Part shown: positions 48,390 through 60,455 of the stretch, piece by piece
Numbering within the stretch: the stretch's first letter is position 1
Layout of the letters: each line of letters starts with the position of its first letter
The notes under the pieces: generated by a model
Database searches by the model: none
What the model was told of the DNA's origin: nothing
What the model saw: only the letters and a program-made list of their open reading frames with translations
Assembly: GCA_029216955.1 (NCBI GenBank)
Contig: JANAVB010009599.1
Location: forward strand, 2,231,240 to 2,295,239
DNA length: 64,000 bases
Origin: Iris pallida
Lineage: Eukaryota; Streptophyta; Magnoliopsida; Asparagales; Iridaceae
Direction: 5' to 3'
Made by a program: the position numbers and the translations under genes

Positions 48390-48866
48390 TGTCACGCCTC
48401 AACCCAGAAAATCGCTTGTCCTTGCATCGATTTATCCGAACCATTGTCCTCACTGGGACGTGATGCCATACGAGTCTGGAGTTGCACTCGTACAAGGCAA
48501 GATGACAAGTTCTCAAATGGTAATCTTTGATATTGTTATTTAGCAGCGGAAGAAATAGAGTATACGAAATAATTCTCTTTATTTGATAAATGAACTGAGG
48601 TTTCAAAGGCTTTCAATATCCTAACTGAATTTTCTAGATTAGCTTACAACACTCAGCTTCTCTCTTGCCCACAAAGGATTTTATCATTTCATACATCATA
48701 TCTTCTATATCTCGGTCGCATCATCCTGTTGCAAGTCCGACCGTCAATGCGGTCGCACGCCTCAATATGCTGTGACATTCCATACCTCAGCGCGTTCAAG
48801 CGAAGCTCTGCTGCGAGCAGACCATTTCCTGAACTTGCTAGCAAACTAGTGGAGGATTAGTACTTT
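48390..48866 (-). repeat. 5' LTR end region of element F, truncated
   Basis: Begins (plus strand) TGTCACGCC at 48390 next to the primer site and stops at 48866, where TGTCACGTCCC of another minus-strand LTR begins. Confidence 0.65.
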
Positions 48867-49061
48867 TGTCACGTCCCAGATCCAGAATACCGGAGAGCGG
48901 GGGAATGACTCAACCAGCTATGTATTACGGGTAGATGAATACCGTATAATACGATTAATGCTCTCTACATGACAAGGAGGTGCATGCTAGATACAAGTAT
49001 CACTAGGGTTACACAACCTCTATTGTCCCAATCATTCAATGAAAAGCAGTAAGTAGAGAAC
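48867..49061 (-). mobile_element. LTR G, first piece
   Basis: TGTCACGTCCCAGATCCAGAATACC here is the reverse complement of a diverged version of the 49-60 kb element's LTR end (GGTATTCTGG...GGGGCGTGACA). It stops at 49061, where the plus-strand element C was inserted, and resumes at 59946. Confidence 0.7.
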
Positions 49062-52001
49062 TGTAATGCCTGTGGTCCGTATTACGTATTTCTGGAATAC
49101 GTGTACGTATTTTATTCTGTATTGCATGATTTCTTGTTTAGCTTGCATCTTGGCTTGGTTTTTTCTTGGCTTGGTCCGGCTTGGCTCGGTTTTTTTTGGT
49201 TCAATATGAACCAATATGAACCCCCTACCTACCACCACCATTGTATTTATTAATCCATTCTCTCTATTCTCTCTCTTCATTAATCATCTTCTTCTTCCCC
49301 ATTACTTCTTACCTACCAGAGAGAGAAGAGAGAGGTCTAGGCAAGTGCAACTTGCTTCATGGAGGAACTCTGATTTTATTGCTCCATTCTCTTCTTTACT
49401 ACATTCTAAAGCACTTTAGTACTTGGCATTTTCACTTTCCATGGCTAGATTCTTGTAGATCTATGTTTGCATTATTTTCGGATTTCTTAGGTTTTGATCT
49501 ACTTAATCTTATTATTTCTATGTTTTGATGGTTCCATGTTGTAGAGAATCTCGTTCTACCCTATTTTGACCTATGGAAGTTCGGATTTAGGCTCCGGATG
49601 ATGGAGTTATGGAGCTTGAGGACTTGGCTCTCATGGTGTTCTTCTTCTCTGAAATTTGGGGAAGAAGAATAGTGCTTGACTTGACCGCATGACAATTCAT
49701 GCGACAAGTGATTCAGCCGCATGAGACTTCTAGCCGCATGGGCTGAGTCTCATCCTTAAACCGCATGAGGCCCTTGCTTTCCAGCCGCATAAGTCTGCCT
49801 TCATCCTTGGCCGCATGAATATGAATTGAACCTGACCGCATGAGTCCTCAGTTCCTTCTTGCCGCATGGAGTCCCACTTGCCTTCAGCCGCATATGCGCC
49901 TATCTCCTTGAGCTGCATGAACTCTAGTACTTGCGGACCGTATAGGCTTGGTTCCCCGCTAGCCGCATGTGCCCCCACCCCGAGAGCCGCATGAGTCCAA
50001 TTCATCCTGGCCGCATGGAGCCTTCCTTCTTGCTTGCCGCATGGGAACTAGTCCTACTCCCCGCCGCATAGGCTCCTGCCCCTTCAGCCGCATATGTACC
50101 TTTCACTCTCAGCCGCATAAGCAGCCATGTTGACTTAACCGCATGCGCCTCCTTCTATACCCAGTCGCATGAACTCCATATTTTCGCTGGCCGCATGAGG
50201 CCCAACGTCTTGGAGCCGCATGCGCCCTTACACATCCAGCTGCATGCGCTCCCTTGTCTTGGCCGCATGTGATTCAGTGACCCCGGCCGCATGCGCCCTC
50301 CTAATTGGGCCGCATGATTCTACCCTTTCCTGACCGCATATGCTTTAGCCGCATGGCTCTTCTATAGCCCTGAATATTGATATTTTATTAGATATTTTAC
50401 GTCCATTTTATATCCTTATGCCTTTTGTCATGAACTTGATAATCATGGATTTGTTTAATATGTTTGGAAATGATACCTGAGCATGACACGATAGTGACCC
50501 GTAGTGGTGCACTCTTGACAAAAAAACCTGACATGACCTGGCAGTGGCCCGCCGTGGCGCACTCCTGACAAGTACACTCGACATGATAACCTGACATGAT
50601 ATATCTTGAGAAGCTGTTGCGACGGCTACCTGACATGACATGACCTGCATAAATTATATGGACACCGTGGGCGATTGTGCTTGTACAAATAAACCAGTCC
50701 TGTCTTGCATCATGTCTAAGAGGGGACTCCTGAGTACCACGGTCAGGAGTACCTACTAAAATGGACTAAGGCTAATAACTAGATTAATATATTAGTCATG
50801 AAGAGATTTTCCAGCTACAGGCAATCCCGTTACCTGGGCGCACCTGGGATCTGTAGCCTGCCGTCAAGTAGGGCACATTTTCAGCACACTGTCATGTGTT
50901 GCACCCTTCAAGCTACTTAAGGGTACATGCGTTTCCTGGACGATGTACCCACCTGAATTCAACCCTAATCTTTCGTCCTGGGTAACCTGGATGGTCTGCA
51001 GGGCTTGTGGCTGTGGAATAATCTCACTGCATCTTGTTAGTAATTAGGCTTGTGACAACCCTAGTTAGTTAAAGTATCAAGCCGTAATTCTTGCTTGGCC
51101 GTGAAATAATTGGATGGAGTCTAACAAGTCTAGTCTTGCCCTGATCTTGTTCCAGACTGTTACATGACCAGCATGCTTGTATTTATTTTCTCGATAAATG
51201 GTGAGAAACCAAGCTCCGTTCAGACGAAGGGTTACAACCCCGGTCCTTGTTTGGTTTACGGGTTGTAACCTAGCTATCTGAATAGTTCCATGGGTATCTC
51301 GTCGTATATCATCCTGGCATGTTTTTCTTACTTCCAGTTTTACCAGTTATTTATATTTCCTGTTTTTTATTATATTATTTATATTTTGTGCTGATTGCTG
51401 TTTTTTTAGTTCCTAAGTGAAGCTTCCTTTGTGGCACTTGCTCTTTCTGGGGTCTGACCCAGCTGGTTTTGTGTGGCCAGATTTCGGAGCAGCTCCAGAG
51501 GATCTACCGACCTCCCAGCCAGATGGTGGCCACTAGATGGAACCCTGGCAACGAGTAGGTTATTTTTGGCTCTCCCACTCTATTGTAAAAATATTCTTTT
51601 GAGGCGTTTAGCCGACGAGCACCTGTTTAGCTCGATTGCATTTACTTACTGTCTGCCTACGGGCTGTAACATGATTGACAGATCCTAGGGTTGATCATGT
51701 ATGACTAAACTCTTGCTAGTCCTCACATTTTGTAACGACTAGCTTCATGATCAGCTGAATATGTAATATTTGGGACGCCTTATTATTGTATATTTAATGA
51801 TCATACATCTTGTAACATTTACTCACTTGCTTATGATTGAGACACTAGGCTTGTTCATGACCTTAAGAGACTGCTGGCTTGTAGATAAACCCTCATGTAT
51901 CTAGACAGCCGTGACCGTATAGCGAGATGGAATCCATTTCAATATACGTAGCTGGCTATGTCTGCCCCCGCTCTCCAGTATTCTGGTTCTGGGGCGTGAC
52001 A
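49062..52001 (+). repeat. 5' LTR of element C
   Basis: Starts TGTAATGCCTGTGG, ends GTTCTGGGGCGTGACA. Its 3' part (TTGATATTTTATTAGATATT onward) is recognisably related to the LTRs at 14-33 kb, while the repeat array just upstream of that block is completely different. Confidence 0.93.
49684..50356. repeat. GCCGCATG array in the 5' LTR of element C
   Basis: About 28 copies of CCGCATG (variants CCGCATA, CTGCATG, CCGTATA) at irregular 17-35 bp intervals, with unrelated sequence between them. It occupies the place held by the 34-bp hairpin array in the 14-33 kb chromovirus. The right copy is at 57624-58295. Confidence 0.88.
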
Positions 52002-52019
52002 TGGTTTAAGTGGTGGCCC
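52002..52019 (+). other. Putative primer binding site of element C
   Basis: TGGTTTAAGTGGTGGCCC begins at the first base after the LTR. It starts with TGG, as expected for pairing with a tRNA CCA end, but the rest does not match tRNA-Met. Confidence 0.5.
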
Positions 52020-52298
52020 ATGCAGGTCTTGTAAATCAAGATATGTGAGGGTTTACCGAATAGATGTCTCAATCAGTATTCGTCCTTGATCTCTGCTCGT
52101 ATCTTCTGAATCTCTGGATTCTTGTCCTGATCATATGCTTGTATCGTTGATCTGTCCTGGTCCTTCCTTATTATTCCCTATGTCGTCTTCTTCAGCGGCA
52201 TTGTTCGTGGTCCTATCGACCAGCAAGGTGGAGCACCTCTCGCGGACCAGCAGCAACCTGGAGATCAAGCCCAGCATTCCGGAGTAGCCTCCAGAGTC

Positions 52299-53521
52299 GT
52301 GCCTTCTGATGGAGAGCCACCAGTCCAGCCAGTCCAGCCTGCCGAGCCTGATGATGGCACCTTAGTAGGACTCGTCAGGACCTTGATAGCTTCTCAAGAT
52401 CGTCGTGGAGATGCCTTGCAACAGGCAGTGACGGATGCTTTGACCAGAGGAGGTCATCAGGGTAACAGCGTGGCCAACAGCTTCAAGCGCTTGAACCCTC
52501 CATTTTTCGACGGTAGTGAAGATGCTATTGCGGCAGATGCATGGCTTCAGGACACAGAAGTGATTCTCGACGCAGCCAAGACTCCAGAGAATGAGAAGGT
52601 AGCCGTGGTGCGCCTGCAGTTGTTAGATCTTGCTCGTAGCTGGTGGGCGGCGCAGGCCGTTGGATTAGCCGCACCCATTGCTTGGGCGGTGTTCAGAGAG
52701 AGATTCCAGACCAAGTATTTTGATGCTGTAGCTCGGTATGATCTGCAGACCCGGTTCACAAATCTGAAGCAAGGAGGCAGGACGGTCGATGGATATGCGG
52801 CCGAGTTTTCGAGACTCAGTCGGTTTGCTCCCACCTTAGTGGCAACCGAGTATGATAGAGCCCAGCGATTCCAGCAGGGGCTTCACCTGGAGACCTTGTT
52901 GGCAGTAGAGCAGTTTGAGCATCAGACTTTTGATGCGGTCTTGAGAGCAGCCCGGAGGCACGAGTATACCTCCCAGAGGATTGTGGATAGGACCGGAGGT
53001 CAGAAGAGATCTCACGGCCAGATGAATCAGTCTTCAGCCCCAGCCCCGGCAGCCAGGGCTTTGACTATTGGAGCTCCGAGGCGAGCGACCTCAGTAACGT
53101 CGGTTTAGCATTCCACTCCGACGTACCCTCAGCAGCAGCAGAAGCAGAAGCAGTCTTCCGCAGCGGGATGTTCTCATTGTGGAAAGCCAGGCCATGTAGT
53201 GGCAGAGTGTCGTAGGGCACAGGGATTGTGTCTGGCTTGTGGAACACCAGACCATAGGGTTGGATCCTGCCCGAATAGGGGTGGTTCATCATCGTCCAAC
53301 CTTTCTAGCTCTTCGGTGAGAGGACCAGCTCCGGTCCAGCAGTAGCAGCAGTACCCATTGTCGAGGCCCTTGCCGCCTCAGTCCCAGATGTTCCAGCAGC
53401 AGAACCCCCAGCAGCATGCACAAGCCCAAGCCTTGAGTCAGAATAGGCAGCAAGGATTCCAGCAGAGGGGACCAGCACCCCGAGGGCACGGTCAGGCTAT
53501 GGTGATGACCGCAGAGGAAGG
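52299..53521 (+). pseudogene. gag: gag of element C, no ATG and in-frame stops
   Basis: The frame holds a full gag domain (FKRLNPPFFDG, DLARSWW, FQTKYFDAV, YAAEFSRLSRFAP) and two zinc knuckles (CSHCGKPGHVVAEC at about 53168 and CLACGTPDHRVGSC). No in-frame ATG precedes the domain; at the position matching the ATG of the 14-33 kb family there is GTG (52299-52301). In-frame TAG occurs at 53106-53108 and near 53341, both in a Gln-rich stretch where CAG is expected, and the frame shifts near 53515. The first knuckle, damaged in copies A and B, is intact here. Confidence 0.85.
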
Positions 53522-56500
53522 TTGGCACCAGGAGAGGTAGTGGCAGGTACTATTCTCGTCAACTCCTTTCCAGCTTCAGTTTTATTTGATTCTGGTGCAT
53601 CGCATTCTTTTATGTTTGTACGATTCACGACACGGGTAGGATTGGAGCTCGAGTCATTATCAGTAAGGCTCAATATACTTACTGGTAACGGACTTGTGGG
53701 AGTAGATAGAGTGTTTTCCTCGTGTCGGATCGTAGCGGTAGAGAATTTTTTGCTAGATTGATAGAGTTCCCGATGGCCGATTATGATGTGGTCCTAGGGA
53801 TGGATTGGTTGAGGAACCAGTATGCTAGGATAGACTGCCACATTGGCAGGGTTATTTTTAGCATTCCAGGCGAGCCAGAGTTTTCCTTTTCCCGAGGTGA
53901 AGTTGAGCCTTCTCCTCCGATATTGCGGATAGCATTAGCAGCAGTGCAGTTGCCCAGAATAGTGGATGAGTTCCCAGATGTTTTCCCAGAAGAGCTACCA
54001 GGTATGCCTCCAGAGCGGGAGATCGAGTTCACTATTGACTTGATTCCCGGGATAGCCCCAGTGTCAGAGAGAGTCTACAGGATGGCGCCATCAGAGTTGG
54101 AGATATTGTACAAGATGATTGAAGAACTTCGAGCCAAGGGATTCATTCGTGCTAGTGGATCGCCTTGGGGAGCCCCGATGCTTCTTGTGAAAAAGAAGGA
54201 TGGTACGTCCAGGTTATGTGTTGATTATCGTACCTTGAACTCAGTGACAATCAAGAACAGATACCCTCTTCCGAGGATAGATGACTTGTTTGATCAACTC
54301 AAGGGGGCTTCAGTATTCTCGAAGATCGACTTGCGCTCAGGATATCATCAGATCAGAGTCAGAGAGCAGGACATCCCAAAGACAGCTTTTAGATCGAGAT
54401 ATGGGCATTGGGAGTTCCTTGTTATGCCTTTTGGAGCAACCAATGCGCCAGCCGTATTCATGGATCTCATGAATCGCATTTTCATGCCTTACTTGGATCA
54501 GTTTGTGATTGTGTTCTTGGATGACATCCTGGTCTACAGCAAGAGTGAGGCAGAGCATGAACAACATCTCAGAGTTGTTCTTCAGATCCTCAGAGAGCAC
54601 CAGTTATATGCCAAGTTCAGTAAATGCGAGTTCTGGCTCGATCGCATTTCGTACTTGGGTCATATCATCACTCGAGGAGGAGTAGAAGTGGATCCCCAGA
54701 AGATTGTGGCTATTGAGTCGTGGCCGGTGCCCAGCACAGTTGCAGAAGTTCGCAGTTTCCTTGGATTGGCCGGCTACTACCGGCGGTTTGTTTCGGATTT
54801 TGCTCGGATATCAGCGCCATTGACGCAGTTGACCCGCAAGGATGCGCAGTTTGCTTGGACAGCAGAGTGTCAGAGTTCTTTTGAGCAGTTGAAGCGAGGC
54901 CTGATAACAGCTCCTATTCTCACGCTTCCAGATGGAACCGGAGGATTCTCAGTATATTGTGATGCTTCAGACAGAGGCTTAGGATGTGTTCTGATGCAGC
55001 ATGGAAAGGTAATAGCTTATGCGTCATGACAACTTCGTGATCATGAGAGGAATTACCCAACCCATGACTTGGAGCTGGCAGCAGTGGTGTTCGCAGTTAA
55101 GTTGTGGAGGCACTACTTGTACGGAGATAGGGTGGAGATTTTCACCAACCACAAGAGCCTGAAGTATGTTTTCACCCAGAAGGATCTTAATATGCGTCAG
55201 AGGAGATGGCTGGAGCTTCTTGTGGATTATGATGTCAACTTGCAGTATCATTCTGGGAAGGCCAACGTCGTAGCAGATGTATTGAGCAGGAGAGCAGGAG
55301 TTTATTTCCTAACAGCGCAACCAGAGCTGTTAGCAGATCTTCAGAAGATGGGTATAGAAGTTGTTCTCCCTTCCAGTCTAGCATTGATGGCCAGTATGCA
55401 AGTTCAGTCCACTATAGTCGAAAGGATCCGGATGGCACAGTCGGCAGATTCCAAGCTTCAGCGACTCAGAGCAGAGTATGAGACAGGACGAAGACCAGAG
55501 TTATGCATTCACGAGGATGGTACACTTCGACATGGTAAGCGTCTTTGTGTACCCAGCGGAGATATCCGGCAGGAGATCATGTCAGAGGCGCACAGTTCTC
55601 AGTATTCCATTCATCCTGGCAGTACGAAGATGTACCGAGATATCCGTCAGCACTTCTGGTGGAATGGTATGAAGCGGAAGATAGCTCGGTTTGTCTCTCG
55701 GTGTTTGGTTTGTCAACAAGCTAAAGCTGAACATCAGAGACCGGCTGGACTTCTTCAGCCCTTGCCGATTCCAGAATGGAAGTGGGAGCATGTGACCATG
55801 GATTTTGTGACTGGATTGCCTAGATCCCCAGCTGGTAGAGATGCTATCTGGGTTATAGTTGATCGGCTCACGAAGGTAGCTCACTTCCTTCCGTTCAGAG
55901 TTGGTCAGTCGACGGCTCAGCTAGCGGAGATGTACCTCAGGCAGATTGTCAGGTTGCACGGAGTGCCAGTCAGTAACACCTCGGACCGAGATTCCAGATT
56001 TACGTCGCACTTTTGGCGTAGCTTGCAAGAGAGTTTGGGGACTCGCCTCCAGTTCAGTTCAGCGTATCATCCGCAGACAGATGGTCAGTCGGAGCGTACG
56101 ATCCAGACTCTTGAAGACATATTGCGGTCTTGCACACTTGACTTCGGTGGTTCATGGGAAGATCACTTGCACCTGGTAGAATTCTCGTACAACAACAGTT
56201 TCCAGGCCAGTATCCAGATGGCACCGTTCGAAGCACTGTATGGCCGGAAGTGCAGATCCCCGTTAGCCTGGTATGATGTTGGAGAGAGACAAATACTTGG
56301 TCCAGAAATGATCGCTCAGACAGTTGAGGTGGTCAGGAGAGTCCGAGATCATCTTAGAGTTGCCCAAGATCGCCAGTGCCATTGGGCCGATTCTCATCGG
56401 CGCCCTCTCGAGTTTTTGGTCGGCGATCATGTATTCCTGAGGATTTTGCCTAACCGTGGCGTCATTCGTTTCGGCATCCGGGGAAAGCTTAGTCCTAGGT

Positions 56501-56841
56501 ATATAGGACCGTTTGATATTCTGGAGCGAGTAGGAGATGTATCCTATCGTCTCGCTCTTCCGCCATCGCTAAGCGAGGTGCATGACGTGTTCCATGTATC
56601 CCAATTACGACGGTATATCCCGGACCCGAGCCACATCCTGGATCATTCGGAATTGGTTGTTGGTACCAACCTTTCGTATGAGGAGAGGCCCGTGTCTATA
56701 TTGGACCGGAGAGAGAAGATCCTCAAGAACAAGACTATCAAGTTAGTTCGAGTTGCTTGGGGTCATCACTCTTTGGGGAAGTCAACATGGGAGCATGAGG
56801 ATGATATCCGATCGCGATATCCCGACTTGTTTGACTCGTGA
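53522..56841 (+). pseudogene. pol: pol of element C, interrupted in protease and RNase H
   Basis: Protease (LFDSGASHSF) is in one frame to 53761, then a frameshift at a T6 run near 53742 moves it to the frame of 53722-55029, which holds the rest of protease and RT (FLDDILVYS). TGA at 55027-55029 interrupts RNase H where the relatives read CGA. The frame reopens, and 55069-56841 carries the rest of RNase H, integrase (HHCC; MDFVTG, SDRD, SERT all intact), GPY/F (PRYIGPF) and a Tekay-type chromodomain ([12 protein letters not shown]...STWEHED). In RNase H the TDHKSL box reads TNHKSL (AAC at 55147-55149), replacing a catalytic Asp. The product cannot be made as one active polyprotein. Confidence 0.88.
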
Positions 56842-56981
56842 GGTATAATGTCTTTCTTATGCCTCATACCTTTGATTCCTTGCTTGCATGAGTGATTGTC
56901 TGCCTAGTTATAGCTTGCATGTGATTAATGTAGCTTGTCATTGCTCCTCTAGCCTCTTGATTAAATTCCGAGGACGGAATT

Positions 56982-57000
56982 CTTTTAAGGTGGGTAGAGT
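56982..57000 (+). other. Polypurine tract of element C
   Basis: TTTTAAGGTGGGTAGAGT immediately precedes TGTAATG of the right LTR, after the CCGAGGACGGAATTC block shared with the other chromoviruses. Confidence 0.75.
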
Positions 57001-59940
57001 TGTAATGCCTGTGGTCCGTATTACGTATTTCTGGAATACGTGTACGTATTTTATTCTGTATTGCATGATTTCTTGTTTAGCTTGCATCTTGGCTTGGTTT
57101 TTTCTTGGCTTGGTCCGGCTTGGCTCGGTTTTCTTTGGTTCAATATGAACCAATGTGAACCCCCTACCTACCACCACCATTGTATTTATTAATCCATTCT
57201 CTCTATTCTCTCTCTTCATTAATCATCTTCTTCTTCCCCATTACTTCTTACCTACTAGAGAGAGAAGAGAGAGGTCTAGGCAAGTGCAACTTGCTTCATG
57301 GAGGAACTCTGATTTTATTGCTCCATTCTCTTCTTTACTACATTCTAAAGCACTTTAGTACTTGGCATTTTCACTTTCCATGGCTAGATTCTTGTAGATC
57401 TATGTTTGCATTATTTTTGGATTTCTTGGGTTTTGATCTACTTAGTCTTGTTATTTCTATGTTTTGATGGTTCCATGTTGTAGAGAATCTCGTTCTACCC
57501 CATTTTGACCTATGGAAGTTCGGATTTAGGCTCCGGATGATGGAGTTATGGAGCTTGAGGACTTGGCTCTCATGGTGTTCTTCTTCTCTGAAATTTGGGG
57601 AAGAAGAACAGCGCTTGACTTGACCGCATGACAATTCATGCGGCAAGTGATTCAGCCGCATGAGACTTCTAGCCGCATGGGCTGAGTCTCATCCTTAAAC
57701 CGCATGAGGCCCTTGCTTTCCAGCCGCATAAGTCTGCCTTCATCCTTGGCCGCATGAATATGAATTGAACCTGACCGCATGAGTCCTCAGTTCCTTCTTG
57801 CCGCATGGAGTCCCACTTGCCTTCAGCCGCATATGCGCCTATCTCCTTGAGCCGCATGAACTCTAGTACTTGCGGACCGCATAGGCTTGGTTCCCCGCTA
57901 GCCGCATGTGGCCCCACCCCGAGAGCCGCATGAGTCCAATTCATCCTGGCCGCATGGAGCCTTCCTTCCTGCTTGTCGCATGGGAACTAGTCCTACTCCC
58001 CGCCGCATAGGCTCCTGCCCCTTCAGCCGCATATGTACCTTTCACTCTCAGCCGCATAAGCAGCCATGTTGACTTAACCGCATGCGCCTCCTTCTATACC
58101 CAGTCGCATGAACTCCACATTTCCGCTGGCCGCATGAGGCCCAACGTCTTGGAGCCGCATGCGCCCTTACATTTCCAGCTGCATGCGCCCCCTTGTCTTG
58201 GCCGCATATAATTCAGTGTCCCCGGCCGCATGCGCCCTCCTAATTGGGCCGCATGATTCTACCCTTTCCTGACCGCATATGCTTTAGCCGCATGGCTCTT
58301 CTATAGCCCTGAATATTGATATTTTATTAGATATTTTACGTCCATTTTATATCCTTACGCCTTTTGTCATGAACTTGATAATCATGGATTTGTTTAATAT
58401 GTTTGGAAATGATACCTGAGCATGATACGATAGTGACCCGTAGTGGTGCACCCTTGACAAGAAAACCTGACATGACCTGGCAGTGGCCCGCCGTGGCGCA
58501 CTCCTGACAAGTACACTCGACATGATAACCTGACATGATATATCTTGAAAAGCTGTTGCGACGGCTACCTGACATGACATGACCTGCATAAATTACATGG
58601 ACACCGTGGGCGATTGTGCTTGTACAAATAAACCAGTCCTGTCTTGCATCATGTCTAAGAGGGGACTCCTGAGTACCACGGTCAGGAGTACCTACTAAAA
58701 TGGACTAAGGCTAATAACTAGATTAATATATTAGTCATGAAGAGATTTTCCAGCTACAGGCAATTCCGTTACCTGGGCGCGCCTGGGATCTGTAGCCTGC
58801 CGTCGAGTAGGGCACATTTCCAGCACACTGTCATGTGTTGCACCCTTCAAGTTACTTAAGGGTACATGCGTTTCCTGGACGATGTACCCACCTGAATTCA
58901 ACCCTAATCTTTCGTCCTGGGTAACCTGGATGGTCTGCAGGGCTTGTGGTTGTGGAATAATCTCACTGCATCTTGTTAGTAATTAGGCTTGTGACAACCC
59001 TAGTTAGTTAAAGTATCAAGCCGTAATTCTTGCTGGCCGTGAAATAATTGGATGGAGTCTAACAAGTCTAGTCTTGCCCTGATCTTGTTCCAGACTGTTA
59101 CATGACCAGCATGCTTGTATTTATTTTCTCGATAAATGGTGAGAAACCAAGCTCCGTTCAGACGAAGGGTTACAATCCCGGTCCTTGTTTGGTTTACGGG
59201 TTGTAACCTAGCTATCTGAATAGTTCCATGGTTATCTCGTCGTATATCATCCTGGCATGTTTTTCTTACTTCCAGTTTTACCAGTTATTTATATTTCCTG
59301 TCTTTTATTATATTATTTATATTTTGTGCTGATTGTTGTTTTTTTTAGTTTCTAAGTGAAGCTTCCTTTGTGGCACTTGCTCTTTCTGGGGTCTGACCCA
59401 GCTGGTTTTGTGTGGCCAGATTTCGGAGCAGCTCCAGAGGATCTACCGACCTCCCAGCCAGATGGTGGCCACTAGACGGAACCCTGGCAACGAGTGGGTT
59501 ATTTTTGGCTCTCCCACTCTATTATAAAAATATTCTTTTGAGGCGTTTAGCCGACGAGCACCTGTTTAGCTCGATTGCATTTACTTACTGTCTGCCTACG
59601 GGCTGTAACATGATTGACAGATCCTAGGGTTGATCATGTATGACTAAACTCTTGCTAGTCCTCACATTTTGTAACGACTAGCTTTATGATCAGCTGAATA
59701 TGTAATATTTGGGACGCCTTATTATTGTATATTTAATGATCATACATCTTGTAACATTTACTCACTTGCTTATGATTGAGACACTAGGCTTGTTCATGAC
59801 CTTAAGAGACTGCTGGCTTGTAGATAAACCCTCATGTATCTAGACAGCCGTGACCGTATAGCGAGATGGAATCCATTTCAATATACGTAGCTGGCTATGT
59901 CTGCCCTCGCTCTCCAGTATTCTGGTTCTGGGGCGTGACA
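57001..59940 (+). repeat. 3' LTR of element C
   Basis: Same length and layout as the left LTR. It is followed directly by AGAAC, the target duplication. Several CCGCATG units that are C-to-T mutated in one LTR are intact in the other (for example 49915 against 57854). Confidence 0.93.
57624..58295. repeat. GCCGCATG array in the 3' LTR of element C
   Basis: Copy of 49684-50356 with the same number and spacing of units. Confidence 0.88.
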
Positions 59941-59945
59941 AGAAC

Positions 59946-60455
59946 ATGTAAGAATACGCAGTAAGGCGTTCCAAACGCCCAGTCAAAATATTCTTGAGAT
60001 CTGGCTTTACAAAATATAGCCAGATGATATAATAAGGTATACACAATCATTATCAGCTGCAGTCTGACTTAGTTACAATTATGTAAAAGTAACTGCAAGA
60101 CAGTCCGACTAACATGTCGGTACCAAGCGACAAAAGTAAAGTAAGTAGCAAAACGAGCAGAGAAGCAAGGAACCCACTCGTGTCCTCCTGCGGTCATCCT
60201 TCTAGTATTGACCATCTTGGGGGTGGAAGTAATCTGAGTCCTCGGGAGTTGGCTCTAAATCTGGCCATGCAAAACCAGAGAGGTTAGACCTCAAATAGCA
60301 AGTACCGTAAAGTAAGCACGACATGAAAAATTAGAACCAGTGATAAGAGTTAAGAATATGATAAATAAGTCTCTGCTTGCTACTGGGATTCACACAACAT
60401 CACGACACTTCAAGCCAACTTTCCAACCAAACAAGGACAGAAGTTGACCCGTCAT
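59946..60455 (-). mobile_element. LTR G, second piece
   Basis: Continues 48867-49061 across element C and its target duplication. TCTGGCCATGCAAAACCAGAG at 60257-60277 matches the reverse complement of the TGGTTTTGTGTGGCCAGA block in the element C LTR, and CCAACCAAACAAGGACAG matches another block. It stops at 60455, where LTR J begins. Confidence 0.7.

Larger units (their letters stand above)
42870..48866 (-). mobile_element. Element F: apparently non-coding LTR element inside element D integrase
   Basis: Direct repeats at 42870-43335 and 48390-48866 share GATGCCGTACGAGTCTGGAG-like and TTGTTATTTAGCAGCGGAAG blocks. The right repeat is preceded by a tRNA-Met primer site in reverse, so it is a 5' LTR end on the minus strand and the left one is the 3' LTR. 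The right LTR is cut at 48866 by another LTR end. About 5 kb between them has no recognisable gag or pol. It resembles a LARD-type non-autonomous element. The left flank lies in element D integrase; the target duplication cannot be tested. Confidence 0.65.
49062..59940 (+). mobile_element. Element C: complete Tekay-like chromovirus, 10.9 kb
   Basis: LTRs 49062-52001 and 57001-59940, both 2940 bp, with TGTAATGCC...GGGGCGTGACA ends. A perfect 5-bp target duplication AGAAC lies at 49057-49061 and 59941-59945. Purine tract TTAAGGTGGGTAGAGT precedes the right LTR. The order gag, protease, RT, RNase H, integrase, chromodomain is that of a chromovirus. LTRs differ by scattered transitions, by eye about 1-2 per cent. 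The coding region is already broken at several places. Confidence 0.93.
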
